Below are positions 1 to 11,579 of a stretch of DNA of 64,000 nt, piece after piece. This DNA is from Phascolomyces articulosus. Taxonomy: Eukaryota; Mucoromycota; Mucoromycetes; Mucorales; Lichtheimiaceae. Position numbers and translations under genes: made by a program. The stretch's first letter is position 1; every line of letters begins with the position of its first letter. The notes under the pieces were generated by a model that did not search any database, was not told the origin of the DNA, and saw nothing but the letters and a program-made list of their open reading frames with translations. The stretch spans positions 186,001 through 250,000 of the forward strand of contig JAIXMP010000032.1 in assembly GCA_025677815.1 (NCBI GenBank), read 5' to 3'.

Positions 1-785
1 ATTCAACACAAGAAGAACGAAGACAAAGCGATACAGATACACCTTCCACACCTCAACTATTTGATTGGAATGATCAACGAGAACGTTTTTTTGATAGTCA
101 ATCTCGATTAACACAAGCCATGCATGATTTAACATTGGTATGTTGCCAAGACAATCTTAACACAGCTATTACAAATTCTCCAACTTCATTTCTCCTTCAA
201 ACTTCCCCATCTACTTCATCCGCATTCTCTTCATCATTACAGCAACAACAACAATTACAATTTCAACAATCTCAAGAAAATATCATTGTACAACATCATT
301 ATCATGAACATCATCATTATCATTATCATTCACCATCTCAACAACAAGAACAACAAAATCAACAACAGCAGCAGCATCAAATGAGCCAATTACTCAATTA
401 TGCATGGTCTTCCATACGAGCCATCTCCTCCAATTCATCTGCAGCAGCAGCAGAAGCCGCAGCACGATCCGCGCGTATACTTGAAAACCTCAACAAATTA
501 AACGAAAAATTGAATAGTAATCATTATAATAAACCTTTATTGATCCATCCTCCACGTATCGCCTTATCCAAAACAAACATAGTACGCCTCATGGTTTATA
601 TTACTTTGTTAATATTTTCCTTCATGAATCAGCAACAACAAAATCAATCTCAACATTTATCTAAAAAATGTATCACTGCTCGACGTTGTATTGGTCAATT
701 TGTAAGCCATGCATCCGACAGTTTACCCATTTCTACATGGATTCAACATTCAACTTTGTTAGTTTATATCATGGCGTTTCTCTAA
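1..785 (+). CDS. Q/H-rich protein with C-terminal membrane segment, 3' part only
   Basis: The reading frame is open from base 3, so the gene begins before the window. The first Met in view (base 120) is probably internal. The visible part has glutamine/histidine low-complexity stretches, an Ala-rich segment predicted to be helical (SSAAAAEAAARSARILENL), and a hydrophobic stretch IVRLMVYITLLIFSF that looks like one membrane span. A second hydrophobic tail (LLVYIMAFL) ends at the TAA at 783-785. I do not recognise the family. The final hydrophobic residues directly before the stop could be a tail anchor, but that is inference. No intron signal is needed in the visible part. Confidence 0.6.
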   Translation, partial: STQEERRQSDTDTPSTPQLFDWNDQRERFFDSQSRLTQAMHDLTLVCCQDNLNTAITNSPTSFLLQTSPSTSSAFSSSLQQQQQLQFQQSQENIIVQHHYHEHHHYHYHSPSQQQEQQNQQQQQHQMSQLLNYAWSSIRAISSNSSAAAAEAAARSARILENLNKLNEKLNSNHYNKPLLIHPPRIALSKTNIVRLMVYITLLIFSFMNQQQQNQSQHLSKKCITARRCIGQFVSHASDSLPISTWIQHSTLLVYIMAFL

Positions 786-1234
786 CAACCTTAAAGCAAA
801 AATAACTAAAATACCCCCTCCTCCTCCTTCTCCTTCTATTATTTCCAAATCTTCAATGTCTCCTCCAAGCATTTGTAATCTAACACACAAAAATTAACAC
901 ACTTATGTACAAAAACTTATTCTCTCTATGTTGTATATTATTCGTTTTACTTTCTATTTCTATTTTCCCGTTTGTCTTTATTATTATTATATCTTCATAT
1001 CATTTTCTTTATATGTCACATTTTCTTTTTGTTCTTTTATTTTGCTTTTTTTTTTCTCTTTCTTTCTATAGTTCTTTTTGATTATTAAAGAAAAATATGA
1101 AATATATCATTACAATAACTAAAATGTTTCGGTAAAACAGTTTACACACAGACTGATGTTTAATTAAAAAAAGAAAAAAAAAACTCAATCTTGGCAAATC
1201 CTTATATATTATTATATAATGTAGATCATGTAAT
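786..1234. other. Intergenic, convergent 3' ends
   Basis: This T/AT-rich spacer lies between the 3' end of the plus-strand membrane-protein gene and the 3' end of the minus-strand helicase gene. It holds pyrimidine tracts and several AATAAA-like A-rich stretches suited to polyadenylation on either strand. I see no coding signal; the ORF around 1066-1260 is low complexity. Confidence 0.6.
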
Positions 1235-2579
1235 TCAAGACTTTCTTCTGAGTATGGCACGTTCTTGCTTTTTTCGATAATTCAATAAACGTTGACGTTC
1301 TTGTTGCCAGATTTTTCTTTGACCTAATTTAAGTCGAGTAATCAAATCCATAGCTTGTCCTTTAGTCAATGTTTGTTTGGATTCCACTTTATGATGTTTT
1401 AATGCCTTGAGTTGGGCTTCTGTCGCTGTATGTTTTCGAAAAGAAGCCATGCGTAAAGCCATCGATTGTTGATGTTTAGGTATGTTTTGTTTTAGCCATG
1501 TATCAGCTGCACGAATTGCCATGGATCGAGTATCTGCTTTCAGTGGTAGTTTTTTATTCCGGAAAATCATCCGGGGTTTATTGCCACCACTGTCGCCAGC
1601 GTTACCACGAGTCGCCGTTGTCATTTCACGCGTTAATATCCCACGCCATAGACCATCTTCTTTAGATAATTCCAATTTTAATGTACCGACGGTCCATATA
1701 TTCAAAGCACATTTATCTTCACCTACAGTCACCCAACTATTGGCAGATATTGAACGTAATTCGGGAGAAACAGAAGTTTCCAACATGAATTCATTTAAAT
1801 CATCATATTCTGTAATTTTGATTCGAATTTCTTGGCCAACTATGAGTATACATTTATTTTGTTCAATAATAATAAAAGAAAAGTTAGTAATAGTAATAGA
1901 TATAATATATTATTAGTTTAAGCTATATTCGTCATGATTTCGTTTGCATAATAGGATATACTATTTTTTATTATTGCTTACTTTGATCATTCTGTTGTTC
2001 TTCTTGTTCCTCGTTGTTATTATTACCAGGTAACACCACGTGTTCTAGATTGGTCTGTGCGACTGCTCGGCGTTCCATATCAAGCACGTTTTCGTCTAAC
2101 AAATATATATATATAAAAATAGTAGAACAAAATAAATAAAATGGTTTATATTTTAAGTTAGCATGTCAATATTTTTTTTTTTTGTAGTGTAAATGTGTCA
2201 TCAGAATTATATATAAGAAATTTACCCCGCACAATTTGTGAATGATCAAGTCCCATTAAAGTGGGAAACGTGATTAACCCTTCTGAGCTGGCTTTGCTAA
2301 AATTATCCACAAAATCGATCACTAAACAATCTTTTTTTTCTGGGTATAATCTCATACCACGACCAAACATTTGTTGAAATAACACACTGGACTTTGTAGG
2401 TCGTGCCATTAATACACAATCAATACGAGGAATATCAGTGCCTTCTGTCAAAATACCTAATTATAAATAAATTTAATATAATTTTTTAATTTACATCATA
2501 GCACAAATAATATTATATTATAAAAAATATAGAATTTAAGTTCTTTTTGTCTTTTCATTATCTATAAAAAATAAACATT

Positions 2580-2618
<39 letters not shown>

Positions 2619-3921
2619 GTATAATAGATAGAGTATATATTTACCACAATTCACTAATACTGGTATTTCCCCATTACGGAATTTACGTAACGTTTCAGAT
2701 CGAGTCAACGCTGGAGTTTTACTAGTAACAAAATCTGCATTAACCCCATGGTCTCGAAAAAGGTTACACAGCGTCAATGTATGTTCTATATCCACAGCAA
2801 AGACCAATGTTGATTTTCTTTCTTGCCCAAGTGCAAATTTTTGCCAACTTTGAAAAATAATCTTGTTTCGATGTTCCACATTCACTGCACGCGCCAATTG
2901 GGATTGTTGGAAATCATCATAACGTGTACCGACATGTGTTAAATCTACGGCTGTTTGTATGGTGGTTACTTTGATGGGGGATAGCCATCCAGCTTCAATC
3001 ATTTGTAACAAATCCATGTGATAAACGATTTTGTCAAAGATCCCTTCTAAAGCAATACCATCGTGTCGTCTTACGGTCGCTGAACAACCCCATACAAACA
3101 TGTGGTTTTTATTATCGGATGGAGCATCGAAATGTTCCAAAATTTTGATATAGGTACTGGCCGCGGCATGATGAACTTCATCAATCATAATGGTTTTAAA
3201 AAGTTGTGGGTCATAACGTTCCAATCGTCTTGAATCTTTTCTACCTAATGTTTGAACTGAAGCAACAATCACATCGGCATCGTCAATATCGGGTTTTCGT
3301 TTGCCTTGATCCACTACGACTCGCTATTTATTATCATGATTAGCATCAGTTTCATTTAATATCTCTAAACTGCCATCTCTCCCTCCACAGCCCCAAAATT
3401 TATAACAAACTACCATCAGTATCTTACCCAAGATGGATTATATTGTTTGATTTGAGTTTGTGCTTGATCCAAAAGTTCGGTTCGATGGGCTAATATTAAT
3501 GTTTTCTTTGCCTGGGGCATTGGATCGGGTATCTTGGCAATCAAATTCGACATGACAACCTTGAAAGAAAAATATATCTGTCAAAAAAAAATACCCATAT
3601 AACTAAACCCTCCCTCGCCTCTCTTTCTTTCTTTTCTCTTATTCTTTCTTTACCGTCTTGCCACTTCCTAATCATAATGGAAACACGAATGAACATTTGG
3701 GGATCGAATTTTTTTTGACACGTTATTATTATTTTTTTCATTAAAAGAAGAAAAAAAAACTCACCCACAGGTAAAGACACGATTTGTTTACGATGCCCTG
3801 ATTTAAATTCATCAAGACACAATTGAATGCATTCTTGTTGATATTTACGTAATGTGGGTATAGCAGTTGTACTAAAACTATTTCGAAAAAAGGATAAAAA
3901 GGAAAAGGGCTGTTTTTGCAT
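1235..3921 (-). CDS. IRC3: Irc3-type mitochondrial DEAD/H-box DNA helicase
   Basis: Hand-built model with seven exons: 3921-3765, 3667-3654, 3559-3428, 3323-2645, 2456-2226, 2095-1982 and 1839-1235. It encodes 643 aa in one frame. Seen: short basic/aromatic N-terminus with few acidic residues (a plausible mitochondrial presequence), Walker A GSGKT at residues 53-57, motif II DEVH at 149-152, motif III SAT, motif V region GTDIPRIDC and motif [11 protein letters not shown]. The order and the 'RKYQQECI' start of the core match the SF2 Irc3 family, which in budding yeast is a mitochondrial DNA branch-migration helicase of similar length. The second exon is only 14 nt and supplies most of Walker A (see findings). 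All introns are GT-AG, 94-188 nt; intron 4 carries CA/TA microsatellites. The start lies 99 nt from the 3' end of the neighbouring BAG gene on the same strand, so its promoter must be very short or overlap that gene. Confidence 0.88.
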
Positions 3922-4020
3922 AATAGTTTTTTTTTTTACAAAACGAAAAAAGGAGGTCAGGTCACAAACAACCTTTATCCAAAAAAAAAGAAAACAATGA
4001 AAATTTATATATTATTATGA

Positions 4021-4912
4021 TTAACTGCTACATAAAGTTTTAACTGTAGCTCTAACTTCATCTACTTGTTCTAATAATCGTTGAAGTAATCGTACACCTT
4101 CTCTTCGTTTTTGTCTAGCTGCATCAAAACCAGGTGGACATTCTACACCATCCAAGGTAATCAATGCCTGCATTAACTTTTCTGATAAATAAATCCCATT
4201 GTCTTGCATTGTCTTTTTATCCTTATCCTCCACGGGTATCTTTTGTTCTTGTACAAAGGATCGAAATTGTGTAATATCGGATTCCATCGTTGCCTTGATT
4301 GGATCCACAATTTTACCAATACGTATAATTAATCCATATTCTTCTGGGTTCCCTGATGCTGTTTCTTGTGCTACGGCTTGTTTCTATATCATCAAATGGA
4401 TATAAGGTCCTTTGTTCCTTTTTTTCTAATATCCTATCCCATCTCTCTTCGAAACTTACATCTACTTTTTCACCAGTAAGCACCACGGTCGAGCCAGCTC
4501 GTATCCCGCAGCTAATCAATGTAGCTGTGTCATCCTTTAAATTGGCTAACACATCATAGAGGTATGATTTAATTCGAGTTCTCGAATATACGCAAATATA
4601 AATAGATTCTCTCTCTCTCTTTTTTTTTTTTTTTTTTTTATTTCGTTCCCTTATGTTTATATATATCTCCATGAGTGTAAATAATAAAATAAATAACAAC
4701 ATACCACCAGAAACTGACATTTTCATGGATGCCACAGGCACACCTGTCAATTCTTTACATTTCACTTTTAAATCTTTAAGGATGGCTTGATCGAGACTTG
4801 GATTTTTAAGAATCACTTCGAGTGTTTGTTTGCCCCATTGGACGTGGATGGTATTCTGGAGCTCCTTCTTTGAAGGTTTTCGCCATCCAAAAAAGGATGC
4901 CAAGGTTGCCAT
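4021..4912 (-). CDS. BAG1: BAG1-like co-chaperone (UBL + BAG domain)
   Basis: Three exons (4912-4705, 4545-4460, 4383-4021) give 218 aa. Residues about 20-97 read as a ubiquitin-like fold (I-H-V-Q-W-G, then LKDLKVKCKELTGVP, then GANLKDDTATLISCGIRAGS). Residues about 120-218 are helical and match a BAG domain, the Hsp70 ATPase-domain binding module that promotes ADP release. The UBL-BAG order is that of animal BAG1 and fission yeast Bag101, cytosolic factors linking Hsp70 to the proteasome. Introns are GT-AG (159 and 76 nt). Reading through intron 1 gives a poly-K stretch, which supports splicing. The gene is immediately upstream, in tandem, of the helicase gene. Confidence 0.85.
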
Positions 4913-6760
4913 GAAGGCTCTCCAGAGAACGATTAAAAGTAGTTCGAGTATGGTGTGAAAGGAAGGAAAAAGAATAATAATAATAAAAAAAGGAGAGCGC
5001 CTAGCGTTTAAATAGAAACAATATTTCGATATATCTTATTTTACAATCGAGATGCTTTTATAAAAATAAAGAGAAAAAAAAAGGGAATGCCAAGTTGATG
5101 AGTACCTGTGTTATCCCTCTTTTTTTTACCACGTTTTTTTAAACTATGGTGATTTGTAGCTATATAGCAATAAAGAAGACTTTGGAAGTTTTATATATAA
5201 GGGCTGGTAATATGTGTGAAACAGAAATGGCGGGTTTGCTGGGTTTGGTTACTAACGATGGAAAATTCGAATCGTTGTTGACATGTTTTGATGGAGTTGT
5301 TTGGTACAACTGACATATCTGAAGGTTAACCCAGATAATACCAGAGTTCTACACCATAGTCAAAAACTAGACACCATGAAGCTAAAGGATCCATTATCAA
5401 GGTAGATGTTGGTTTCGTTTTTTTTTCGACGAAATATTACCCAAGATACGAGTCGGTACAAAAAGAAAAAAAGGTGATCCTGATGGGTAATACAAATAAT
5501 AAAGAGGGTGATAGATGATGAATATTGATGAAATTAGTGTGTGCATTTTGAAATGACTTTTCCTTCTACCTTCATAATATAGAATGGTTTTGCTGTGTAA
5601 ACAATGAATTGCATATAAGAATGCTTCTTGTTTTTGATCATGTTTTTTTTTGTATCCAAGTTCTATATAATAAATTCATTATTGTATTAATATCTTGGAT
5701 CATATCAAACAACCTGCACGACCCTCTAAAAAATGCAAAAAGATATCATAATACTTTCTGTTCTATATAAATACAACCTTATTCCAAAGGAAGCAAAAAG
5801 CATACCCATGATATCAGAAAGATATCCTGACAAAATAAACACACGATATGAAAAAAACCTTATCTATCAGTAAACAACTATAGCTTGTAGTCGTAGAAAC
5901 AAAACAATACACCTTGTTTGTTCCTTTTGTACGTAAAGAATGTCTTACCATAATAGCCGCGTGTGTAATGTAAGATAAGAAATTAACAAAAGGGTGGCAG
6001 GTACTAAATAAGAACAGTTGGAAAAAGAGGGAGAGAAAATTAATATGATTAATAACCGTTTCATCATCATTCCTTTCAATGAACCTTCGCAAATCTTATA
6101 CAACTATTTTAAAACGTGGGGATGAGTAGAAAGATCAACATGTATCTTTTAAGCAAGTAAAACCGAGGCCGTTACATATGTATTTAATAAAAATGATGAA
6201 AGATCAAAAAAGTACCATTATCATGCATTTTAAAAGAAAAAAAAAGAGAAGGCAGTTTTTTAACTGTGATGCAAATGATAAAGAAAGAAACATGTTTGAT
6301 AGATGTGCCATGTGCAATTGATTACAATCTTAGCACAGACGATCATGAAAAAAAGGTACATATCATTAAACCCTTGTATCTTATGTTGTGTTTATCAGAA
6401 AAAATCAGGGCAAGCTTTATTTTGAAACCAAGAAGCTCCTCTGTATTTTGATGGTATTTTTTTTACTATTGTTAACATGTAATGTTCCTTCAGCAGAGTA
6501 AAGTTTGACAAGACATGTAGGAAAAACACGTGACCAAACAGTCGATGGAGAGGAATGGATGTTATTATTTTTATTGTGAAGGAAGAACAGCCATTGCACA
6601 CTTTCGCGCCAATGAGCATGGTGATCCTACTAAATAACCACCAAATAAATTGGTATAATTAAAATGAGAAAAGGATGGACTTTCTGTCTATAATTATTTT
6701 CTATTATCATATTTACATATGTAAAGCAGTGTTGGTAGTAATTGCTCACTATTTTCCTTA

Positions 6761-6780
6761 TTTCTGCTTATAAGCAGAAA
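6761..6780. repeat. Perfect 20-bp palindrome
   Basis: The sequence TTTCTGCTTATAAGCAGAAA equals its own reverse complement over all 20 bases. It could be a dimer-factor binding site or the fused ends of a decayed small element. No gene lies within 1.8 kb. Confidence 0.85.
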
Positions 6781-7204
6781 CCCCACATAAAATAGTTTCT
6801 GGGAAAGGCGTAAATGGTAAAACCCTCCTAGAGCTCCTATTTATAATTTTGGGTTAGATGCTTCCATACAAAAAAGATGCCTATAAACTAAAAAAAAACC
6901 ACCTTCTCCTAACGAAACAATGAAATTATTCTTTCCAAAAGCCAAAAATTATTTCATCTTGACCCAAAAAATGATAATATCCATCTTTAATCAATTTTCT
7001 TCATAATGCCAATAGCCATTATAAACCGATGAATTATTATTTCCTCCAATACCAAAAGATGACCCTCGCCAGAGGAATTAAAAAAGCAAAATGCTGGAAA
7101 CAGAAAAAACCCAGGGTAGGAGTATCACTGCAAAAATACAGGCGTTTTTATAAAAAAAAAGACCATGCTACTTTGAATCCAGCATCCGCTGGCTGACAAC
7201 GTGA

Positions 7205-7224
7205 ACTAGTACTAGTGACGCGTC
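7205..7224. repeat. Two abutting palindromes, second contains ACGCGT
   Basis: ACTAGTACTAGT (12 bp) is directly followed by GACGCGTC (8 bp). Both are perfect palindromes. ACGCGT is the classic MluI cell-cycle box bound by MBF-type factors in fungi, but no nearby start codon supports a regulatory role here. Confidence 0.8.
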
Positions 7225-7480
7225 AAAAAGTACTCCATTGAGGAGGGAGAGAGAAAGGGGGTAAACTATATTTAAGCTGGTAAATGGAGCAATGAGTTTA
7301 TATTAGTTGAGTGATCTTCAAATACTACATCTTCGTCTTAAATGGTTTACGAAACTATAAACTTACCAAAGCAAATTAAAAAAAACATAAAAGAAATGTG
7401 CAAAAAGAAAAAGATCTAATAGAAGAGAATTAATCATTAAAATACATAGATAAATATCAATATTCACACATTAACTTGAT

Positions 7481-8340
7481 GATTCACCTCTTCAATACCC
7501 AACTAAGCATCATGATAATGAAAGTCATACATATCTTGAAATAAGCCAAAAAAAAGGGCGAGTTTAAAGACATCCCAGGTCAAAGCATGACCAAAAATAG
7601 ACAACAGGGTAGATATTTCAGTAGGAATGACATGATACGGCAAAGGGTTAAACCAACATATATGATGAAAGATGGACGATATAGCATGACGATGAATCGG
7701 TACAGCATACATGATAAAAGTTGGTTCAGGGTGGCTTGATCAACGGGTGTTCATGATGCAACATAAAGTAGAACCAAAGACCAAAGATCATGTGACACAA
7801 CAAATAATTACCAAAGAAGGATGGCTTGACACACGGTAGTAATAAAATAATCCCATAGTATATACGATCAATGGAAACATACAACATAGTGCATAGTATA
7901 GATGACCGAAGGAGATTGATACAAGAGATCAGTAACTTGGATGACTAATAAAGAAGATGGATAACACAAAAAAAAAGATTTGTAAGTATTATCAACAGGT
8001 AGAAAACACATTATTTTAAATATAATACGATCACGAAAAAAAAAGGTGTCAAAAGAAATTCAATAACATACCATAATATATCGCACCATGTTTGAGAGGA
8101 AAACAACAGGAAACAATGTTATATGACCAAAAAGATGAGTGTGACGACAGCCGCAGCAAGGATGGATGGATGAAACGATCAACAAAATGGTGAATCAGAG
8201 CAGAAACATCTAGACAAGGATGATCATAAAGAGTTTACCAAGAGAATGAAGGGACAGATGAACCATGGGAGTTTGACCGGATGGATTGGAGCCAGAGAAC
8301 TATGGATGGATTGAGCAAGACCTTGCTGCATGATGGATTG
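7481..8340 (-). pseudogene. Decayed membrane-protein-like coding tract
   Basis: Read on the minus strand, this stretch gives several coding-like runs in shifting frames: a run beginning QSIMQQGLAQ, a run with LDVSALIHHFVDRFIHPS, a run with HYVVCFH, and a terminal piece FGHALTWDVFKLALFFGLF ending at a stop near 7503. The pieces are hydrophobic and rich in His, Trp and Tyr, and are broken by stops and frame changes. A GTATGT donor-like site lies near 8070. I do not recognise the family. It could be a decayed gene or a poorly modelled intron-rich gene. Confidence 0.3.
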
Positions 8341-10611
8341 TGATGAAAAGAAATAATAATGGATGATAAATGATTGGATGATTAAATAAAAAAAAATAAA
8401 AAAGAAAGAAAAGGTACGGTGATAATTTTTACAATTTTGGGGGGCTATTTTGAACCCTTTTTATACTTTTTCAACATTGAAACAATGAACTATTTTTCAA
8501 TCATTTATAACTTTTTCAATTTTGATCTATATGAGACGAGGTGAGTCTTGCTTTAAAGCTAAGAGCTTAGGCTTTTTTGGTATATGTTTTTCATTATAAT
8601 GATGTTTGATGATATAGTTATATATTTATTTAAAAATAATAAAGTAATATTTTGATAAGATGATCGTATGACAACTTCTAAAACGGAAATTTCAAAATAG
8701 TTGTGACATCTAAACGGAATATTTTTTTATTGGATGGGTGATAAAGTTGATAAGAGAGACTTGCTTTTTTTTTAAGAGTATACTGGATGATTGATGTATT
8801 GATTAATAAGAGGATGATATCATTTCTATGTACGTAATTAAAGAACAATAAGCATGTTCTTTATGTATGTAAAAAAAAAGAAGCGATTGAACTTACTTGA
8901 ATTTGCTGACATGACCTTACTAGACATTCAATAATAAAACTGACATGATTAGAAAGAGAAAAAGATGGGCTTTCTGCCAATATATTATTACAGATCTAAA
9001 GCAAATGTTTTTGTTGAGTTAAAAGTATTTGAAATGTCATGATTATGGATTACTCATTAACAAAAGTAGAAAATTATTATTATGAAAACAATGACGAAAA
9101 TGATTAATGATATTGGATTCAATTTAATAAAGAGATAATATGATGATATCATCTTGTCAAACGTAATTGTTTTCTATGAAAAATCATGCATAATAATGAA
9201 TCTTATCTTCCAGCCAAAACAGGAAGATGGTAGAAGGATGGGAAGATGGTTTTTTTTTTAAAAAAAAAACAAGTCATTGAACAAGATCGCGTTAATCGAC
9301 GGGATGTTACAGAGTAACCATTAATAAAATTAGGATGATTATAATGAGAAAAAGATGGATTCTTTGATGATATATATATTCATTATTGTTATATATAATA
9401 CATAAATGTAGATAATAATTTAAAAATAAAGACCTTTTTATGATAGCAGATCATTAATTAACAAAAATAGAAATAAAAAAATATCTTATCTAATCATGAA
9501 AACAATGTCAAAAATGGCTATTAGAAATGAAAAGGATTGTGTGCTTTATTCTTTTTTTAATTGGATAACAAATGATAGTAGCAAAGAGATAGAAGACTCG
9601 TAATAAGGAACAAAATGGAATATAATGGAAATATAATTAATATCTCAGAAAAAGGATCTTTCTCATGCTATTAAAAGAAAAATGCATTGGGTTTGGTGTT
9701 CAGTGTATTATATAGTGAGGCTATTGTAATAAAAAAACACGAGTGTGTGGTGAACCACACTAATGTATGATAGATTCATTCATTCATTAATAATCGGTTA
9801 AGCATCATTCCATAATAAAACATCGTACAACCATTGATAAACTATATCACTCTTGATTTGTTTTTCATTATTAATAATCTGGAATACAAAAGAAAGATTA
9901 TGAAGAATAGAAAAGAAGTAAATTGATTACTAAACAGGACAATAAAAAGATATACCTATCAGTACCATTTTTTATTATATTCCATTTCATCTCATATTAC
10001 AGAAATAATAGTTATTTTATAAGATTCTTTATCGTGACTCTACTATAAAAGAGGACATGATGCTCTTTCTAAATGCTCACTCTTCCACATGTGCTTAATC
10101 ATTGCATTCAGATAATTTAGAAACTGTGGTGCCCTAGAAATAAGAATGTAGAGTATTCGAAAAAAATAGGGTTCGTATCCCTGATAATATTGTAAAATAC
10201 CTGTACATAGAACAATATAAATAAACTTTATCTTTGATATTATCTTTATTCACAATAAATTGTGTTTCAAAAGACCTCTCTTTTTTTTTTGAACTATCTA
10301 TTCTACGTACAACACAGAAACTTATAAAAACAAACATTATTTGAGTAGATCAAACCTCTCACCATTAACTATATTATATATTCGTCATTATATTTCTTGC
10401 TTTCACCATTATGGTAAGACTTAGAACAGACAGCGAACACATATAGGGTGCACACCTTTTTAACTTGGTTTATTTTGAAGATTAAGTCTTTTATATGCAA
10501 AATGGTGATGAGGATTTTTTTTTACTGCATTGCTTTATATTTCTAATATATACACTTTTGGTTGCCAATAAATTTACATCACTATTTCCATAAATGGAAG
10601 GCGTTACGTTA
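8341..10611. other. Gene-free AT-rich stretch
   Basis: No supported gene. Contains many ATG/GAT-rich and poly-A stretches, a T10-A10 palindrome at 9250-9269, and a hairpin with 7-bp arms and a 2-nt spacer (GTGTGGT-GA-ACCACAC) at 9745-9760. Confidence 0.5.
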
Positions 10612-11579
10612 GAGACAGACAACCAAACCAAATCCTAAAGGCACTTTTCATACTCCGTATAAAACGCCTAAAAAGGGAGGAGATTTTAAAACCTTTTATT
10701 GTAAAACTCCAAAAACTTGTTTGCATAAAGATCAGAAGGATATAGTAGTCTGTAAGAGCTCCCACCATATCACTACTTGAAAGTTCAATAGCTTCTAAAA
10801 GAAGAGCTGTATTTTAACTGCATATTCAAATATCAACCTTTTTTTTTATTAAATACGCCGTCATGTTAAAGAGGGGATTATTAGTACACGTACACCTTTT
10901 TTTTGTGTCTATCATAATATACCGTTAAAAAGTTGCGTCTGGCACAATAGACGTATACAACAAGGAGTATTAGGTATATTACTTCAAGTGATTTACATAT
11001 TTACACTTTATATGTATATATTTTCTATAAATGAAATTACCCTCTCTCGATGATCATAGTGCAATGTGAATCATGTATCTCAACAACAAAGAATGAACTC
11101 TCAATGCTATTCCATTACATAGAACAATATGATGAAAAAAGATTACATACCTATAGTTTTATATTTACGGAACTTCGATTTAGCTAAAAAGCATAATGTT
11201 ACTTAATTGATTTATTTATAATAATTGAATCAATCAAAGAATATCACATTGTATATGAGATTCAAAACTTAATAAATTCCATTCATAAAATGAATAAAGT
11301 AACAGAATCAAACATTTGTCTAAAAATAAGTAGCCATAACATAAAGCCAGCAACGGGCTGCGATACTATTACCGTTATATTGATAATCCATTTATGATGT
11401 CAATAGTATATTTATATATAGGCAAACAAATCATTGGTATATATATATATATGTGTGTGTGTGTGTATTCTTACCAGCAATTTGAATGGGAAAGAAGAAC
11501 ACATCTTGATGATCCTTGGTGGGAATACATCAAAAGCACCTTAGCTTTCCCCGAATCAGATTATCCATGTCATTTATAA
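10612..11579 (+). pseudogene. Coding-like fragments, possibly a decayed multi-exon gene
   Basis: Three plus-strand open segments have protein-like composition. At 10612-10780: Pro/Lys/Thr-rich with a FYCKTPKTCLHKD stretch that could be a zinc-binding knuckle. At about 11034-11189: contains VQCESC and a well-formed helical run ending in a stop. At 11478-11579: begins after a good acceptor (TTCTTACCAG), contains HLDDPWWEYIKSTL and ends at TAA. No connected start-to-stop model can be made. They may be exons of one unrecognised gene or unrelated relics. The last segment looks most like a true terminal exon. Confidence 0.28.

Larger units (their letters stand above)
4913..7480. other. Gene-free stretch with palindromes
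   Basis: Upstream region of the BAG gene, then AT-rich DNA. I see no gene. A 33-codon ORF near 5211 (starting MCETEMAGLL) is too short to call. The notable items are a perfect 20-bp palindrome at 6761-6780 and two abutting palindromes at 7205-7224, listed separately. An E2F-like TTTCGCGCC sits near 6602. Confidence 0.5.
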
